Assembly (NCBI GenBank): GCA_039111635.1
Contig: JBCAQO010000004.1
Location: 868,001 to 932,000, forward strand
DNA length: 64,000 nt
Source: Heterobasidion occidentale
Lineage: Eukaryota; Basidiomycota; Agaricomycetes; Russulales; Bondarzewiaceae
Reading direction: 5' to 3'
Below are positions 1-11,064 of the stretch, one piece after another. The notes beneath the pieces are model-generated. The model saw only the letters and a program-made list of their open reading frames with translations. It was not told the origin of the DNA and ran no database searches. Position 1 is the first letter of the stretch; every line of letters starts with the position of its first letter. A program made the position numbers and the translations under genes.

Positions 1-233
1 TTTAGTATGTATAATACCGTCGCGAGCATCTGCGATCGTGAGCACACCATAAGCGCGAGTTGCGCCAAGTTGCACCAGAGCAGTCACATGACATGAAATA
101 ACAAAGTTTGTGACGGAAAACAAAAGGAGAACAAGAGAAACAGACCAGAATTAAGAAAGGTGGAACAAACCAGAAGATCTTCTTTGGTTTCCTGACTTTT
201 TGAGAACTTTCCTACCAGCCGTGGCGTAAATAC

Positions 234-1948
234 TCACGAACCTGATGATGGAGCGCTAGTGTCGCCCGTTCGCACCCTCTTCAACTCAGGCGAAGGAGTG
301 GGTGGAGAGTCGGGCACAGTACCGGTGTACATCTCTAGATGTTGTGACCTCCCATTCGGAGACGTCGAATCCCAGACCGGTGCTTGGTCCAAGCCCCATT
401 GGTGCCCTCGGCTATCCTTTGGGGGAGTCGCAGGAAGTCTCTGCTGCCCTGATGGCAGTGATTGTCTCTTTAAGCTCTTGTGAAGGTCGCGAACCCGGAG
501 TTGAATGAATTCGAGGTCGTCCTTCCTTCGCTGAATCTCCTTATTTTTCCTGTCCTCCATGCGCGCAACCTCGTCAGAGTCTAGATTTGAATGCAAGTTA
601 GGATTTGACTGTATCTTCCCGAGCTCGTCCTCGAGGGACGTGAGAATGCGGTCATGTAGGCTTCCTGCCACATAGTCGTTGTAGGTGATGTATCCAAAGC
701 GAAGGGTCTTCCACCATCTGGAGATAAGAGGCTTCAAAGAATCAAAGTACGGGTGTATGCACTTGAGGATGATTTCGTCGAGCTCATCAGGGTTGTTGAA
801 GAGCAGCCGTTTGTTGTTCCATAGAGTGTGATCGTCCTCGGAGTCGAATAGACAGTAAACAGCAGCATGTATCGGCTTGGTCTCTTCGGTCAAAGGTTCG
901 TTGATGGAGAGCTCATTTCGACGTCCTCCGCCAGGACCATCACGTGTGAGGCAGAGATAAAGAAGGACCCAGAAGAAAGACTCAAGATCGTGAATGGCGC
1001 TGTGGACAACCCGGCCCGCCGACCTCAGCGCCTCGGTACCTTCGTAGCGCACATTTGAAGGATGTATAATCTCGGCGCTCATGAAAGCCCTGGTGCCCTG
1101 GAGCACAATATCTGGCGTCAGACGAAAGTCAAGAGATAGACGAAGGTGTTTGCTCACCGTCCCATGCCTTGTATGCGCACGATGCTCATTCCAAGCTGGA
1201 GGGCAATCCTGATGGACAGCAGTTAGTAGAGACACCAGTCGGGTTTTCAGCATGAAAGCTCACCGAGGGTGTTTCCAAAAAGAGATCTTCTGTTGTCAGC
1301 TAAGTCATAGGGTCAGTTTCTGGAGTATGATCGAATAAACGACATCAATCACCTCTTTGTTAGCGGTTGTGAGGTCCGGATTCATGCTGAGAGCTACGTC
1401 TATATATCGCGAGAATCCATATGGGTAACGAGCGACAAGGATGCCGGCGGCCTCGTCGGTTATGGACACCTGCTGGCGGAGTCGAAGGTATTCAGCCGTG
1501 AGTTGGTCGGGAGGCCCTGGTGCTGGGTATTCTACGCGCGTGTCCGACTTTTTCGAATAATCAAGGTCGATGAGTTTACCACAAGTATCTTCGATATCGA
1601 CATCAGACCTGGGACAGATAAGCACGTTGCCGGTGCTGACGTCTCGATGAAGCATAAGACTAAACCAGTAATCGCGGTGTCCTGGAGAAATGCGGTCAAT
1701 ACGGTGTCAGCAGAATGCTCATAAGATTCGGACAGCTTGAAAGGATGCTCACCTTTCACAGCATCGATTAGGGTATTGACAAGCTGGAACGTCTTTGAAG
1801 AACTTGATGCCACCCGTACGTCCGCATCAAAGTGCGCGTCAAGACGTGATTTGTCGCCGATCGTCCGTCAGCAATGACAGAGAATTCCAAGACCTCGGGC
1901 TGGGACTCATCGAGCTCCAGCTTCTTGCGCTTGGTCGAGCCGTGATTC
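234..1948 (-). CDS. FunK1-type fungal protein kinase, 5' end lost in assembly gap
   Basis: Probable serine/threonine kinase of the FunK1 family, which is expanded in Agaricomycetes; substrates are unknown. The catalytic loop reads LHRDVSTGNVLI near 1620-1655, followed by LIDLDYSKK in the place of the DFG segment. The C-lobe shows GTRAFMSAEI and HDLESFFWVLLYLC. An intron is clear upstream of the catalytic loop: DAVK is followed by a GT donor at about 1754, and the message resumes as GHRDYWFSLM after an AG. The C-terminus (about 234-500) is a low-complexity charged and Pro/Ser-rich tail. The N-lobe runs into the N gap at 1949, so start and full length cannot be stated. Other intron boundaries between 1206 and 1330 are unresolved. 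Family assignment is by motif recognition. Confidence 0.75.
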
Positions 1949-2048
1949 NNNNNNNNNNNNNNNNNNNNNNNNNNNNNNNNNNNNNNNNNNNNNNNNNNNN
2001 NNNNNNNNNNNNNNNNNNNNNNNNNNNNNNNNNNNNNNNNNNNNNNNN
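1949..2048. other. assembly gap (100 N)
   Basis: Exactly 100 N, the usual placeholder for a gap of unknown size. It removes the 5' part of the FunK1 gene on one side and the 3' end of a membrane-protein gene on the other. The true distance between these genes is therefore unknown. Confidence 0.99.
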
Positions 2049-3223
2049 TCACCGCCGTTGGATAGATCCCCTGCTCAAGGTGGGTTGAGTTGTTTGCCAA
2101 TGAAGGAGAGATGTGGGACGCACAGATACTTGGACCGCGATGCCCGGAGGATCTCAAGTGCAATAAAGGTAGTGCTGTTGGAATTGCTGTAAACAGCACA
2201 CGGCGACAAGGAAGATGATCTGTCACATCACAGTGTGTCGTGTGAGAGGCCCACACGCCGTCGAGTACAACGCCGCTCACCCATATCACACAGTAAAGAG
2301 TCCCGGATTCGACAAGGAGAGCGAGAGCAGATCCGGCTTGGGATCTATATTCCGTATTGTTCAGGTGAGATTTGAGCAGCCGGCGGTGTTGCCTGTGAAT
2401 AGGTTATTTCGAGCGATAGGAATTGGTTTTATCAACACACTGACCACGCCTTCACCGTGATGAGCGTTGTAGCGATGATATTGGTAGCCAGTGTCGAGGC
2501 ATAGATGGCAGCCAAGCCAACCTTAATTTCTCGGAAGGATATGCATGCAATGACACCCCCACTAATATGAAGGTCATGTGTGAACGACGGTGAATCGAAT
2601 CGAGCCACTTACCGGTGGATCCTAGAGAAACTAGCACAGGGACTATCAAGACTCACGCTGCGTTCCCACATGATCCATACCCTCCAGAGTAATTCCATCG
2701 CTCATGGAGCGCTGCAAAATGATCAACGAGTGTCAAAAACGATCAGACCGAGAAACTCACATTGAGAATAGGTAGGTAAATATTTCCAATGTATGCGACG
2801 AATTCTGCAAAGTTATTGTTGGGGGCTGCGGGGTCATTGGATCCCGTGGATTGATGAGAGGCCAGATCCCAGAACTCAGACGGGATTTCCATGTCAAGTA
2901 CCCACTCCAGAACCAGATGACAGGTTGAGACCGTGAACATGATGAACGTTGTTATCCACATGACGAGGATTGCCCTTGTTTTGAAGCCTTTACAACTTTG
3001 AGGACATCAGATAATTGTTATCTGCCCTCTTCAAAGGAGCGACTCACGCGAGAATGTAGGTCGAAAATGCGAACGATAGTATGGAAAGCACTGTGGACCA
3101 AATTTGAATCACGGGCAACACGCAATCATGAGGGCACACACCGTAAAAGCCAGTCTCACAAGCAAGAGAGATGATGAGGGACCTGAGCTTCGCGGGTTCA
3201 TCTTGTGCATCATCGGAAGACAT
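2049..3223 (-). CDS. seven-helix membrane protein, copy 1 (3' end in gap)
   Basis: Multi-exon gene for a polytopic membrane protein of a large Agaricomycete family of unknown function. The start codon is at 3221-3223 and opens MSSDDAQDEPAKL, then a hydrophobic helix containing LACETGFYGVC. Later exons give a lumenal/loop segment with DPAAPNNNFAEF, then VPVLVSLGSTGKWLDS, and finally GIYPTAV, a motif typical of the last helix, just before the N gap. It is a paralogue of the gene at 4421-5648, with the same exon order and the same upstream sequence. Function cannot be inferred; membrane location follows from the hydrophobic segments. The exon around the W-G-R-S motif is less clearly open here than in copy 2. 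Confidence 0.55.
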
Positions 3224-3700
3224 GACTAGTCACGGAGAGGGGAGCCGTTAGTATATAGGAGGATTCTGCAGCAATGTATAAACGGCGTCCGACCAACCGA
3301 CATCGTGGCATGATGAGCACTTGACGTCCAAATGTTTGGAACTAAAAGAGACGCCGAAGAGGCCGCATCACTCCTTCAGCGAAGCGCAGGCGCACCAGCG
3401 GCTATGCATCCGGATGCTGGTCTAGACTAGCTCATTTCCGCAAAGACCTCGTCTGTATGCTGCCGCTCCAAGTGATCCCTTCCACTCACAAAGGATACGC
3501 ACGGTACAATGACGCTGTTATTTTCGTGGACATTGCACCGAAGTCAGTGACAGTCAGTGTTTTGTTCGATGGCTGATATAGTTACAGCGGTGATGGGAAC
3601 CACTAAGCTTGACAGATTGTAGGACGCTCCGCGCGTGAGAGGAAGATGGCTGATGAGAGTTGGATAGTCGGTGCACACAAATCGAGGATAGCATCGCGTC
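2049..3700. repeat. segmental tandem duplication, unit A
   Basis: Diverged copy of the segment at 4458-6160. Matching blocks occur in the same order: the GIYPTAV-encoding end, the exon block near 2460-2700, the exon near 2770-2940, the region around the start codon near 3223, a block with caccagcggctatgcatcc at about 3390, and a block with cttgacagattgtaggacg near 3610. Similarity therefore covers gene, promoter and upstream DNA. The 3' boundary of unit A is lost in the N gap. Confidence 0.7.
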
Positions 3701-4244
3701 TTTCGACGTGGACCACAGTTGGTTTTCCCATGTGCTTTCTTCAGTGCTTCGCTGCGGACTATATTAGCCGTATACACGTACATAGACGTCAAAACAGAGG
3801 TGCCAGGGTACGTACACCGAGATCTTTCTGATACAAGTCAGAGACGCATACAGCGTCACCCTGGATGCGCCCGTCTCGTCGAAATTGACGTCTTCCTAGT
3901 TCGCCTGTTCTCCTGCGCCTCGTTTTGCCAGAACCCACCCCCATCTGATTTTGTCAATGTCTTTCCGAACGTCTCGTCATCGCAAGTAACAGCATATCGT
4001 GTGCTTTAGCATCTAGCAACATCAGTGGATACACCGCTGTGTATTGTCCGTCTGACGGACATTGCTCACAGATTGTAAACTCGCGAAGCCTCACGCTCTT
4101 GAACGGTTGTGCGCGGTTTGAAAGATCATGAAAAGCGGACTGAAGTTACTCACAGTCCCTTGGTGCGCTTCTGGAGAAAGAGCAGCTGTTGTCGACCGAG
4201 AATCGAATATATATTCACCTTCGCGGTTACACTATCCAATAAGA
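3224..4244. other. spacer between the duplicated genes
   Basis: Part of this stretch (to about 3700) is duplicated upstream sequence. I see no convincing coding region in 3700-4240; the short open frames lack domain-like composition. Confidence 0.5.
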
Positions 4245-4420
4245 CTACACTTCTCCATCTATCGCCCCCAACTCAGATGCATGGGGATGGGATCCCTCGT
4301 CAACAGACGGTGTCGGATGATGGTGACCGGTCTGAGTTGTCGATGTGCCGGAACGAACAGTTCTTGTCACGAAGCGCATCTCGGTGTGAGACGCGTTCTG
4401 AGACATATCATTTCCAATGC

Positions 4421-5648
4421 TCATGTCCCAAGTGGTCTCCGGAGCGCTGCCAAGACGATAACCGCAGTTGGATAGATCCCCTGCTCAAAAGGGTTGAGTT
4501 GTTTGTCAATGAGGGAGAGAAGCACAACGCACAGATACTTGTACCGTGATCGCAAGAAGGGTTTCGCCAAGAGCAACGATAGCGTTATCGCTTGACATAT
4601 TAGACCGAACATAGCACGCGAGGAAGATTATCTGGCGCATCATGCGTGATGTGAGAGGTGCACACGCCGCTAATGCATTTATCAACGCTCACCCATATCA
4701 CACAGTAAAGAGTCCCGGATTCGACAAGGAGAGCGAGAATAGATAGAGCCGGAGATCTATACTTTGTGTATTGAGGTGAGATCTGAGCAGCCGACGGTGT
4801 TGCCTATGACGAGGTTAATTCGAGTAATGGGACTGCATTCGATGTACACGCTGACCACGCCTTCACCGCGATGAGTGTGGTAGCGATGATATTGGTAGCC
4901 AGTGTCGAGGCATAGATGGCATAGAAGGCAATAAGATTCCAGCCGAAGGGGATGGATATACTACCACCCACTGACATGAAGGTCACACTTGAAAGTCGGC
5001 GAAATGGAACAGGCCACTTACCAATGGATACTAGAGATACTAGCACAGGAAATATCAAGACTTTCACACTGCGTCCCCACATGATCCATACCCTCCAGAG
5101 CGCAATTCCATCGCTCATGGCGAACTGCAAAATGATCAACGAGTGTCAAGAACAATGAGACCGAGAGACTGACATTGATCATAGGTAGGTAAAAATTCCC
5201 CATGCTTGCGACGAATTCTGCATGGTCATTGTCGGGGGCTGCGGGTTCATTGGGTCCTGTGGATTGATCACCGGCCGAATGCCAGAGCTCATCCAGGATG
5301 AGGTCCATGTCGCCTAGCCACTGCAGAACCAGATGGCAGGTCGAGGCCGCAAACATGTTAAACGTTGTTATCCAAAGAATAAGGATGGCCCGTGTTTTGA
5401 AACCTTTACGACTGTGAGGACGTCAGATGGTCATTATGCTCCCTTTTAAAAGGAGTGACTCACGCGAGAACGTAGGTTGAAGTCGCGAACGATAGTATGG
5501 AAAGCACTGTGGACCAAATTGAAATCATGGGCAACACGTGATGATGAAGGCACACACCGTAAAAGCCAGTCTCACAAGCAAGAGAGATGATGAAGGACCT
5601 GATACATGCGTAGTCAAATTGTACAAAGAATGCAGCATCGGAAGACAT
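4421..5648 (-). CDS. seven-helix membrane protein, copy 2
   Basis: Paralogue of the gene at 2049-3223. The start at 5646-5648 opens MSSDAAFFVQF and is followed by a helix with LACETGFYGVC. Downstream exons contain MFAASTCHLVLQWL, a loop with NEPAAPDNDHAEF, then DGIALWRVWIMWGRS, a signature of this Agaricomycete family, VLIFPVLVSLVSIGKW, ATNIIATTLIAVKAW and GIYPTAVIVLAAL. The frame stops at 4421 right after the last helix. A Ser/Thr/His-rich tail is open in another frame down to 4245, so the C-terminus may be shortened by a one-base shift or joined by an unrecognised splice. Function is unknown; it is probably an integral membrane protein. Confidence 0.6.
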
Positions 5649-6160
5649 GACTAGTCACGGAGGGGAGAGCCGTTGGCATATAGGAGGGTTCTGCAGCAAT
5701 GTATGAACGGAGTCCGACCAACCGATATCGTGGCATGATGAGCACTTGGCCCTCGCAAAATCGGAGTTCTGTCGCTTCTTCAAAGCTCGAGTAGTACCTG
5801 GAGCACCTAAGGGAGACACGGCCTTATCATCCCTTTACTGCGGTTCAGACACGCCAGCGGCTACGTATCCTGATGCAGGTCTCCAAGGAGCTCAATCTAG
5901 CAGATGAATCAGACAAGGCAGAGCATTGGCTGCCTCACAGTGATCCTGCTCCACCCAGCAAGGAGATCCGCGATACAAGGACGCTGAGCATGCATCAAAG
6001 ACCACGACAATCCATATGGTGGATATGGTGGATATGGCGATAGCAGGATGTTTGGCTGTCCTTGGTGAGTGCCCCAGAGATTGACAGATTGCAGGATGCT
6101 CTGCGCGTGAGAGAATGATGGCCAATCCTAGTTGGATACTAGTGGGCTCTGGTATTTGCA
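4458..6160. repeat. segmental tandem duplication, unit B
   Basis: Second copy of the segment at 2049-3700. The homologous upstream block continues past the start codon: caccagcggctacgtatcc near 5855 and ttgacagattgcaggatgc near 6080 match unit A. Indels and substitutions throughout show that the duplication is not recent. Confidence 0.7.
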
Positions 6161-7084
6161 CGTAGATCGAGGACAGCCTCTATTTTGTGCATCACGAAGA
6201 ACGAGGCTATTGGAGTGCAGTCAATGCGCATATACAAGCAATGGTGCTTACACGAGCGGGTCGAAGAGTGTGTGAGCTTGGTGGACGCCTCAGTCGCATT
6301 GAAACTGCCGGTGTCGTGTTTCTCGACATGAAACCAGCTACCCCCCCGGCGGGCTTTTTTCAAAGTTCATATGTCGTAGATGTGTTTATCCCTCTGAAGT
6401 ATTTAGACTTTGAATCTGGGATCCCTGTTGCCGAGGACCGAGGACGAGGGTTACATCAGCGCTACAGCGCACTTCACGGAACGGAAGAGATCGTTGACAG
6501 GCGTATTGTACTGCTTAGTGCTTGTCATAAACGCTGAGCGACGAAAAGATAATCAGCATTGGGGAAACACGTCCTGAATCGCAGTCGGACGACGTCACGA
6601 CTCACCTTGGGTCCGCCCAAATCCTCGACATCTTTACCAAACGAATAGTTCATTCTACGTCCAAAATCGATTTAGATTCAGACGATATGGGGCTTTTTCG
6701 TCTCTCGACAACGAAAAGACAGTACAGAGGAAGATGAGGCAAAGCGATATGACCTGCAGTAATAGGTGTACCGTGCCGTGGGAATCAAGTTGCAGACTCG
6801 CCAAGCCAAATTGTCAGCCTCTCTTCCCATCGACCACTGCCGCGTTGCTCGTTACCCATTGCTCTTTCAAAAACAGACACACCAGCACAGCTGGAGATTG
6901 GAGGAGAATGTCATGATTTAATGAGCGTACTGCCAGGTCACGGTAGGCTGCTCTGCTCTGCCATGCTCAGACCCGCACGCCGCACGTCTCGTGCCGCCCT
7001 CTTCCAGGCTCCTCTTGGTTCTCGTTTTGCGCCGTGCGGAGTCTCACCGCGGCAAGATATCGTTCTCACAGCCGTGGCTCGCTC
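5649..7084. other. intergenic region
   Basis: The first 500 bases belong to duplication unit B. From 6160 to 7084 I see only short frames without domain-like composition and no RNA gene. Confidence 0.5.
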
Positions 7085-7286
7085 AGGGCCCTTATCAGAG
7101 CCCCCAGTGATACATCCATGCATCATGACCCTGCCAGACAATTAAATGGTGGGCGCAGACTCAGAGATAAGAGCTCAGGCTCGCATAAAAACCCTCACCT
7201 TGCGCTCTATTGTGCTCCAGCGCTCAGCTGCATCCCTTCACTGTAAGCACAAGCACACCCCGCTCAGCAACAGCAGCAACAGCATC
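7085..7286 (+). promoter_or_regulatory. formamidase upstream region with GATA-type sites and TATA-like box
   Basis: Two HGATAR sites, the consensus of fungal AreA/NIT2-class nitrogen regulators, lie upstream of the formamidase: TGATAA on the minus strand at 7092-7097 and AGATAA on the plus strand at 7165-7170. A TATA-like CATAAAAA occurs at 7184-7191, about 100 bases before the ATG. Nitrogen-repressible control would suit an enzyme that releases ammonia. The motifs are short and could be chance. Confidence 0.4.
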
Positions 7287-10262
7287 ATGTCGACGCGAGC
7301 CAACTCCGTCCCGCATCCCACTCTGGTCAAGGTACGTCCCCGAGAGCCCTCGAGCAAAATACGATCATCACGCTATCGGCTCGGGCCAGGTCGATCCATT
7401 CGTGTGCGTATCGATCGTGTATTAATTCTGCGAAACCGCATCCTGACCTCCCATGCCCGGCACCCTAGTCCAGCAGACCAGCAGAAGGTCGGTGTGTACT
7501 GTGCCGTCATCTGCGCTCCTTCTCATCCTTCTCGCTCGTAGGGCCTCCACAACCGCTGGCAGTGAGTGTGACTTCCCGTTCTCGCCACACAGATGCGCAC
7601 ATGGGTGATCGCATTCTAGCCCCGAGATCCCCGCAGTCGCGACCGTGAAGCCGGGGGAGGTGAGTCTGCCCACTTCCACGCCGTGCTCTACTCGGCTCTA
7701 CTCGACTCTATTCAGGTATTCAAGATCGAATGCGTCGGTACGCACTGGTGCCTCGCGGACATGCACGCCCGCTGACCATCAATCCGCCGCACAGACTGGA
7801 CCGGCGCCCAGATCGGCAACAACGACAGTCCGTGTCGCCCGCCTTGCAGCGCCTCGCCCACCTCTGACTTTTTATTTTTTTGTATTTGGTGGGGCCCGCA
7901 GACAGCGATGACATCAAGAACGTCGATCTAACGAAGATCCACAACCTCTCGGGCCCGATCGCCGTCGAGGGCGCGGAGCCCGGCGACTGTCTCGTCGTCG
8001 ACATCCTAGACGGTACGCACACGGTCGCGCACGCTCGATCGTCCGTGCTCATCCAACCGCATGCCCAGTCACGCCGTTTGAGCAGATGCCGTGGGGCTAT
8101 ACTGTGCGTGCCCAGAGCCCACCGCCGCAGATACAAAAACACTCACCCGCACCTCCACACAGGGCATCTTCGAGCTCGAGAACGGCGGCGGCCTCTTCGG
8201 TGTGTCGCTCCCCTCCTCATCCGCTCGCACCACTCACCGCCCGCAAGCCCGCGAGTTCCAGAGCCGCGCATGCAAGGCCATCTGGGACTTCAAGGGCATC
8301 TACGCGACCTCGCGGCACGTCCCGGGCGTGCGCTTCGCGGGCACCGCGCACCCCGGGCTGATCGGCACCGCGCCGTCCGCAGAGCTGCTCGCGACGTGGA
8401 ACGCGCGCGAGGGCGCGCTGCTCGCCGCGCACGCGGGCGCGGTCCCGCCCGTCGCGTTTCCGCCCGAGCCGCGCGGCGCGTACGTCGGCCAGGACCTGCC
8501 GGAGGACGCGCGCGCGCGCGTCGCGCGGGAGGGGGCGCGCACGGTGCCGGGGCGCGAGCACGGCGGGAACTGCGACGTGAGTGCGGGGCGTGCGTGTCTT
8601 GCGGAGCGGTGCTGACGCGGGGGCGCAATGCGGGGGGATCGGCAGATCAAGAACTTGTCGCGCGGGTCGAGGTGCTACTTCCCCGTGTTCGTGCCGGGCG
8701 CCAACCTGTCCGTCGGGGACCTGCACTTCTCCCAGGGCGACGTGCGCGCTTTCTCCCTCTTCGTTTCCCCTTTCGTTTCTCCCACCCCTCTTTCGTTCGC
8801 TTCCTTCTCTTGTTTTTCGGCTTCCTTCCTCCGCGCGCTCGTTTGTCTGGGCGCTGTGTCGGCGGCTTTGACTCTGGATTCTGATTCCGGCTCTGATCGC
8901 CGCGCGCGTCGCTGGCGCTGATGCTGATGCTGGCTTTGTGCGGGGACGGATCCCTGACGTATTGTACGTGACAGGGCGAGATGTCGTTCTGCGGCGCGAT
9001 CGAGATGGTGCGTGGCACGTCGCGCACGGGCGCTCGCAGTCCTTTCTGACGCCGAGTCCATTCCATTCCGTCCCATCCGAATCCATGCGACTCGACTCGA
9101 CGCACACGCGACGCGATGCGCCTCGGCAGGCCGGGATCATCACGTTCAGCACGAGCGTCATCAAGGGCGGCGTGGACAAGTTCGCGCTGAAGCAGCCGAT
9201 CTTCCTGGTGCGTGCGCGCCCGTCCTCGCACCGCGTCCCCCATCCACGCTCGCGCTCACACTCATTCGTCCGCTCGTGCTCGCCCGCGCGCGCAGCCGTC
9301 CCCGATCGACCCGCTGTACTCGTCGAAGCTCGTGTTCGAGGGCATCAGCGTGGACTACCGTGAGCCGCCCCGCCTGCCCCTCCGTGGCGTTTCATGCCGT
9401 CTCAAGCGCCCTCTTTCTTCTTCCCCCCCCCCCCCCTCTCCCTGTGCGTGTGTGTCCGTGTGCCCGACGGGACGCCCGCAGACGGAGACGGCACGCAGTA
9501 CAACATGGACGCGTGAGTGCCGCGCGTGTCGCATCGGGACGTCGTGGACGCAGCGAGCTGACGCGCTGGATGGCCTGGTGGTGCAGGACGGTCGCGTACA
9601 AGCAGGCGGCGCTGAACGCGATCGCGTATCTGCAGAAGGTGCGCGTCCCCGCTTTCGGTCTCGACGGGTTCGGTTCTGCTCAGGCGAGGGGAATGCGGGC
9701 GGTTGCTGACTTGCGTTTTCTCATGTGGTTCGGGTTGCGTGGTGTGTGTTGGGTGATTCGTGGGTCGTGTTCCGCTGTTGGTGCGTGTTCCGTGTTCCGC
9801 GTCGTCGCGTCGTCGCGTCGCCGTGGGACAGCTCGGCTTCAGTAGGTCATTCCGCGCCGTCCGTCCGTCGTCCGCCGTTCCGAGCGCTGACGACTGCCCA
9901 CCACCGCCGACGCGCGCCATGTAGCCCGCGAACAAGCCTGTACGTACCTACCTCCTTCCCCTCCCCTCCTCGATCCGCTCCTGATCCGAACACGCCCGCC
10001 CGCCCGCCGCGCCGCGCACAGACATCCTGCTCTCCGCCGCGCCCGTCGAGAGCCACGTCGGCGCAATCGTGGTGCGTCCCGCGCCTCTCCCCGCCCGCGC
10101 ACACTCCGTATCAACCGCACTGCTCTGTGTTTTTTTCTGCTTTTTTGCGGACATGCGCGCTACCGACAGGACTCGCCCAACGCATGCGTGACGCTCGCGC
10201 TCCCAGTCGGGATATTCGACTTCGTGCGCACTCTTTACTTTCGCGCGCCGTCTCAGTCTTAG
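7287..10262 (+). CDS. formamidase (FmdA/AmdA family), 19 exons
   Basis: Predicted formamidase (acetamidase/formamidase family), hydrolysing formamide to formate and ammonia, probably cytosolic. By-eye exons are 7287-7331, 7542-7561, 7620-7659, 7716-7737, 7795-7827, 7902-8012, 8069-8103, 8163-8199, 8248-8576, 8646-8741, 8975-9007, 9130-9207, 9296-9359, 9482-9512, 9587-9638, 9832-9841, 9925-9939, 10022-10071 and 10170-10262. They join in frame to 397 residues, a normal length. Family blocks in order: HNRWHPEIPA, DWTGAQIGNND, SGPIAVEGAEPGD, GIFELENGGGLF, ACKAIWDFKGIYATSRH, REHGGNCDIKNLSRGS, GANLSVGDLHFSQGDGE, LVFEGISVD, and the C-terminal ILLSAAPVE and DSPNACVTLALP. Exon 16 is only 10 bases and exon 17 only 15. 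The gene is GC-rich and looks intact. The weakest join is exon 5 to exon 6. Confidence 0.9.
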
Positions 10263-10961
10263 GGTGCTAACGGTATGTGTATGCTTCTGACGACCGCGGG
10301 CGATCGGTATTTGCTGGTGTTGGGGTGCGGTGGATGTGTTTGCGCCGCTGGGACCTGCGGGCAGGATATTCTGCCGCGGGACGAGGGCCTGGCGAGGCGG
10401 GATCTAGGGCAGTGCGCGATTCGCAGCGATGGGGTGACTGTGCTTGGGCATTCGATATTCGCCGGGACGGGCGCGCGAGGGTATGGCGAGGGTGGGTCGC
10501 GGAAGAGGTCCGTCCGGCACTGGCGAAGGCGAAGGCGAAGGCGGCGTTTGTTGTGTACGGGAGAACTGCGGGAAGCGCGCGGAGACGCGAAGTATTAGGG
10601 GAGGGTGTACGTTACGAGATGCGTGTATACTTGGAAATGCGGATGCAGAAGCCGACGCGTCAGATTCTGAGTTGCTAGGTGTTCCCAGGTGTTCTGACGG
10701 GCGGGCGGTGGCGAGCGGCGTGGGGTTTTGCGTGCTGCATGGTCGACTGTCCGGCCTGATCGCGCCCGGGGCCGTCCTTAAGGAGATGATGGGACGTGCG
10801 GGCGACGTCTGCGGCCGCGCTATGCCCGCTGGCTGCCGTCATTAGTAGCAGGGAGCGGCGCCCCGGGACGACGCGGTCATGTGTCCGCCCTGCGATCGAT
10901 CGAGGCCTCGACGCGTGACCCGGAACCACCTCGGGCGAACTCCTGCTGTCCTCCCCTCTGC
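10263..10961. other. intergenic region
   Basis: GC-rich spacer between two genes on the same strand. Long open frames here are explained by high GC. No domain-like sequence or structural RNA is seen. Confidence 0.5.
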
Positions 10962-10973
10962 TATTATATATTA
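10962..10973 (+). promoter_or_regulatory. TATA-like element of the beta-glucosidase gene
   Basis: The AT-only run tattatatatta stands out in GC-rich DNA about 92 bases before the ATG at 11065 and is followed by a pyrimidine-rich stretch. This is a common arrangement for fungal core promoters. Confidence 0.5.
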
Positions 10974-11064
10974 ACCCTCCCACCTCCCCTCCTCCTCCTC
11001 CCCGCTCTCTCCCTCGAGTCGAGCACCAGCACACTCCTTACCACCACATTCCAAGACGAACAAC

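Noticed and set aside
4109..4549. 146-codon plus-strand frame
   Set aside because: Overlaps antisense to the conserved last helix of the membrane-protein gene.
8217..9243. Long minus-strand open frames over the formamidase gene
   Set aside because: GC-rich shadow of the real plus-strand exons; Arg/Ala-rich and without domain signal.
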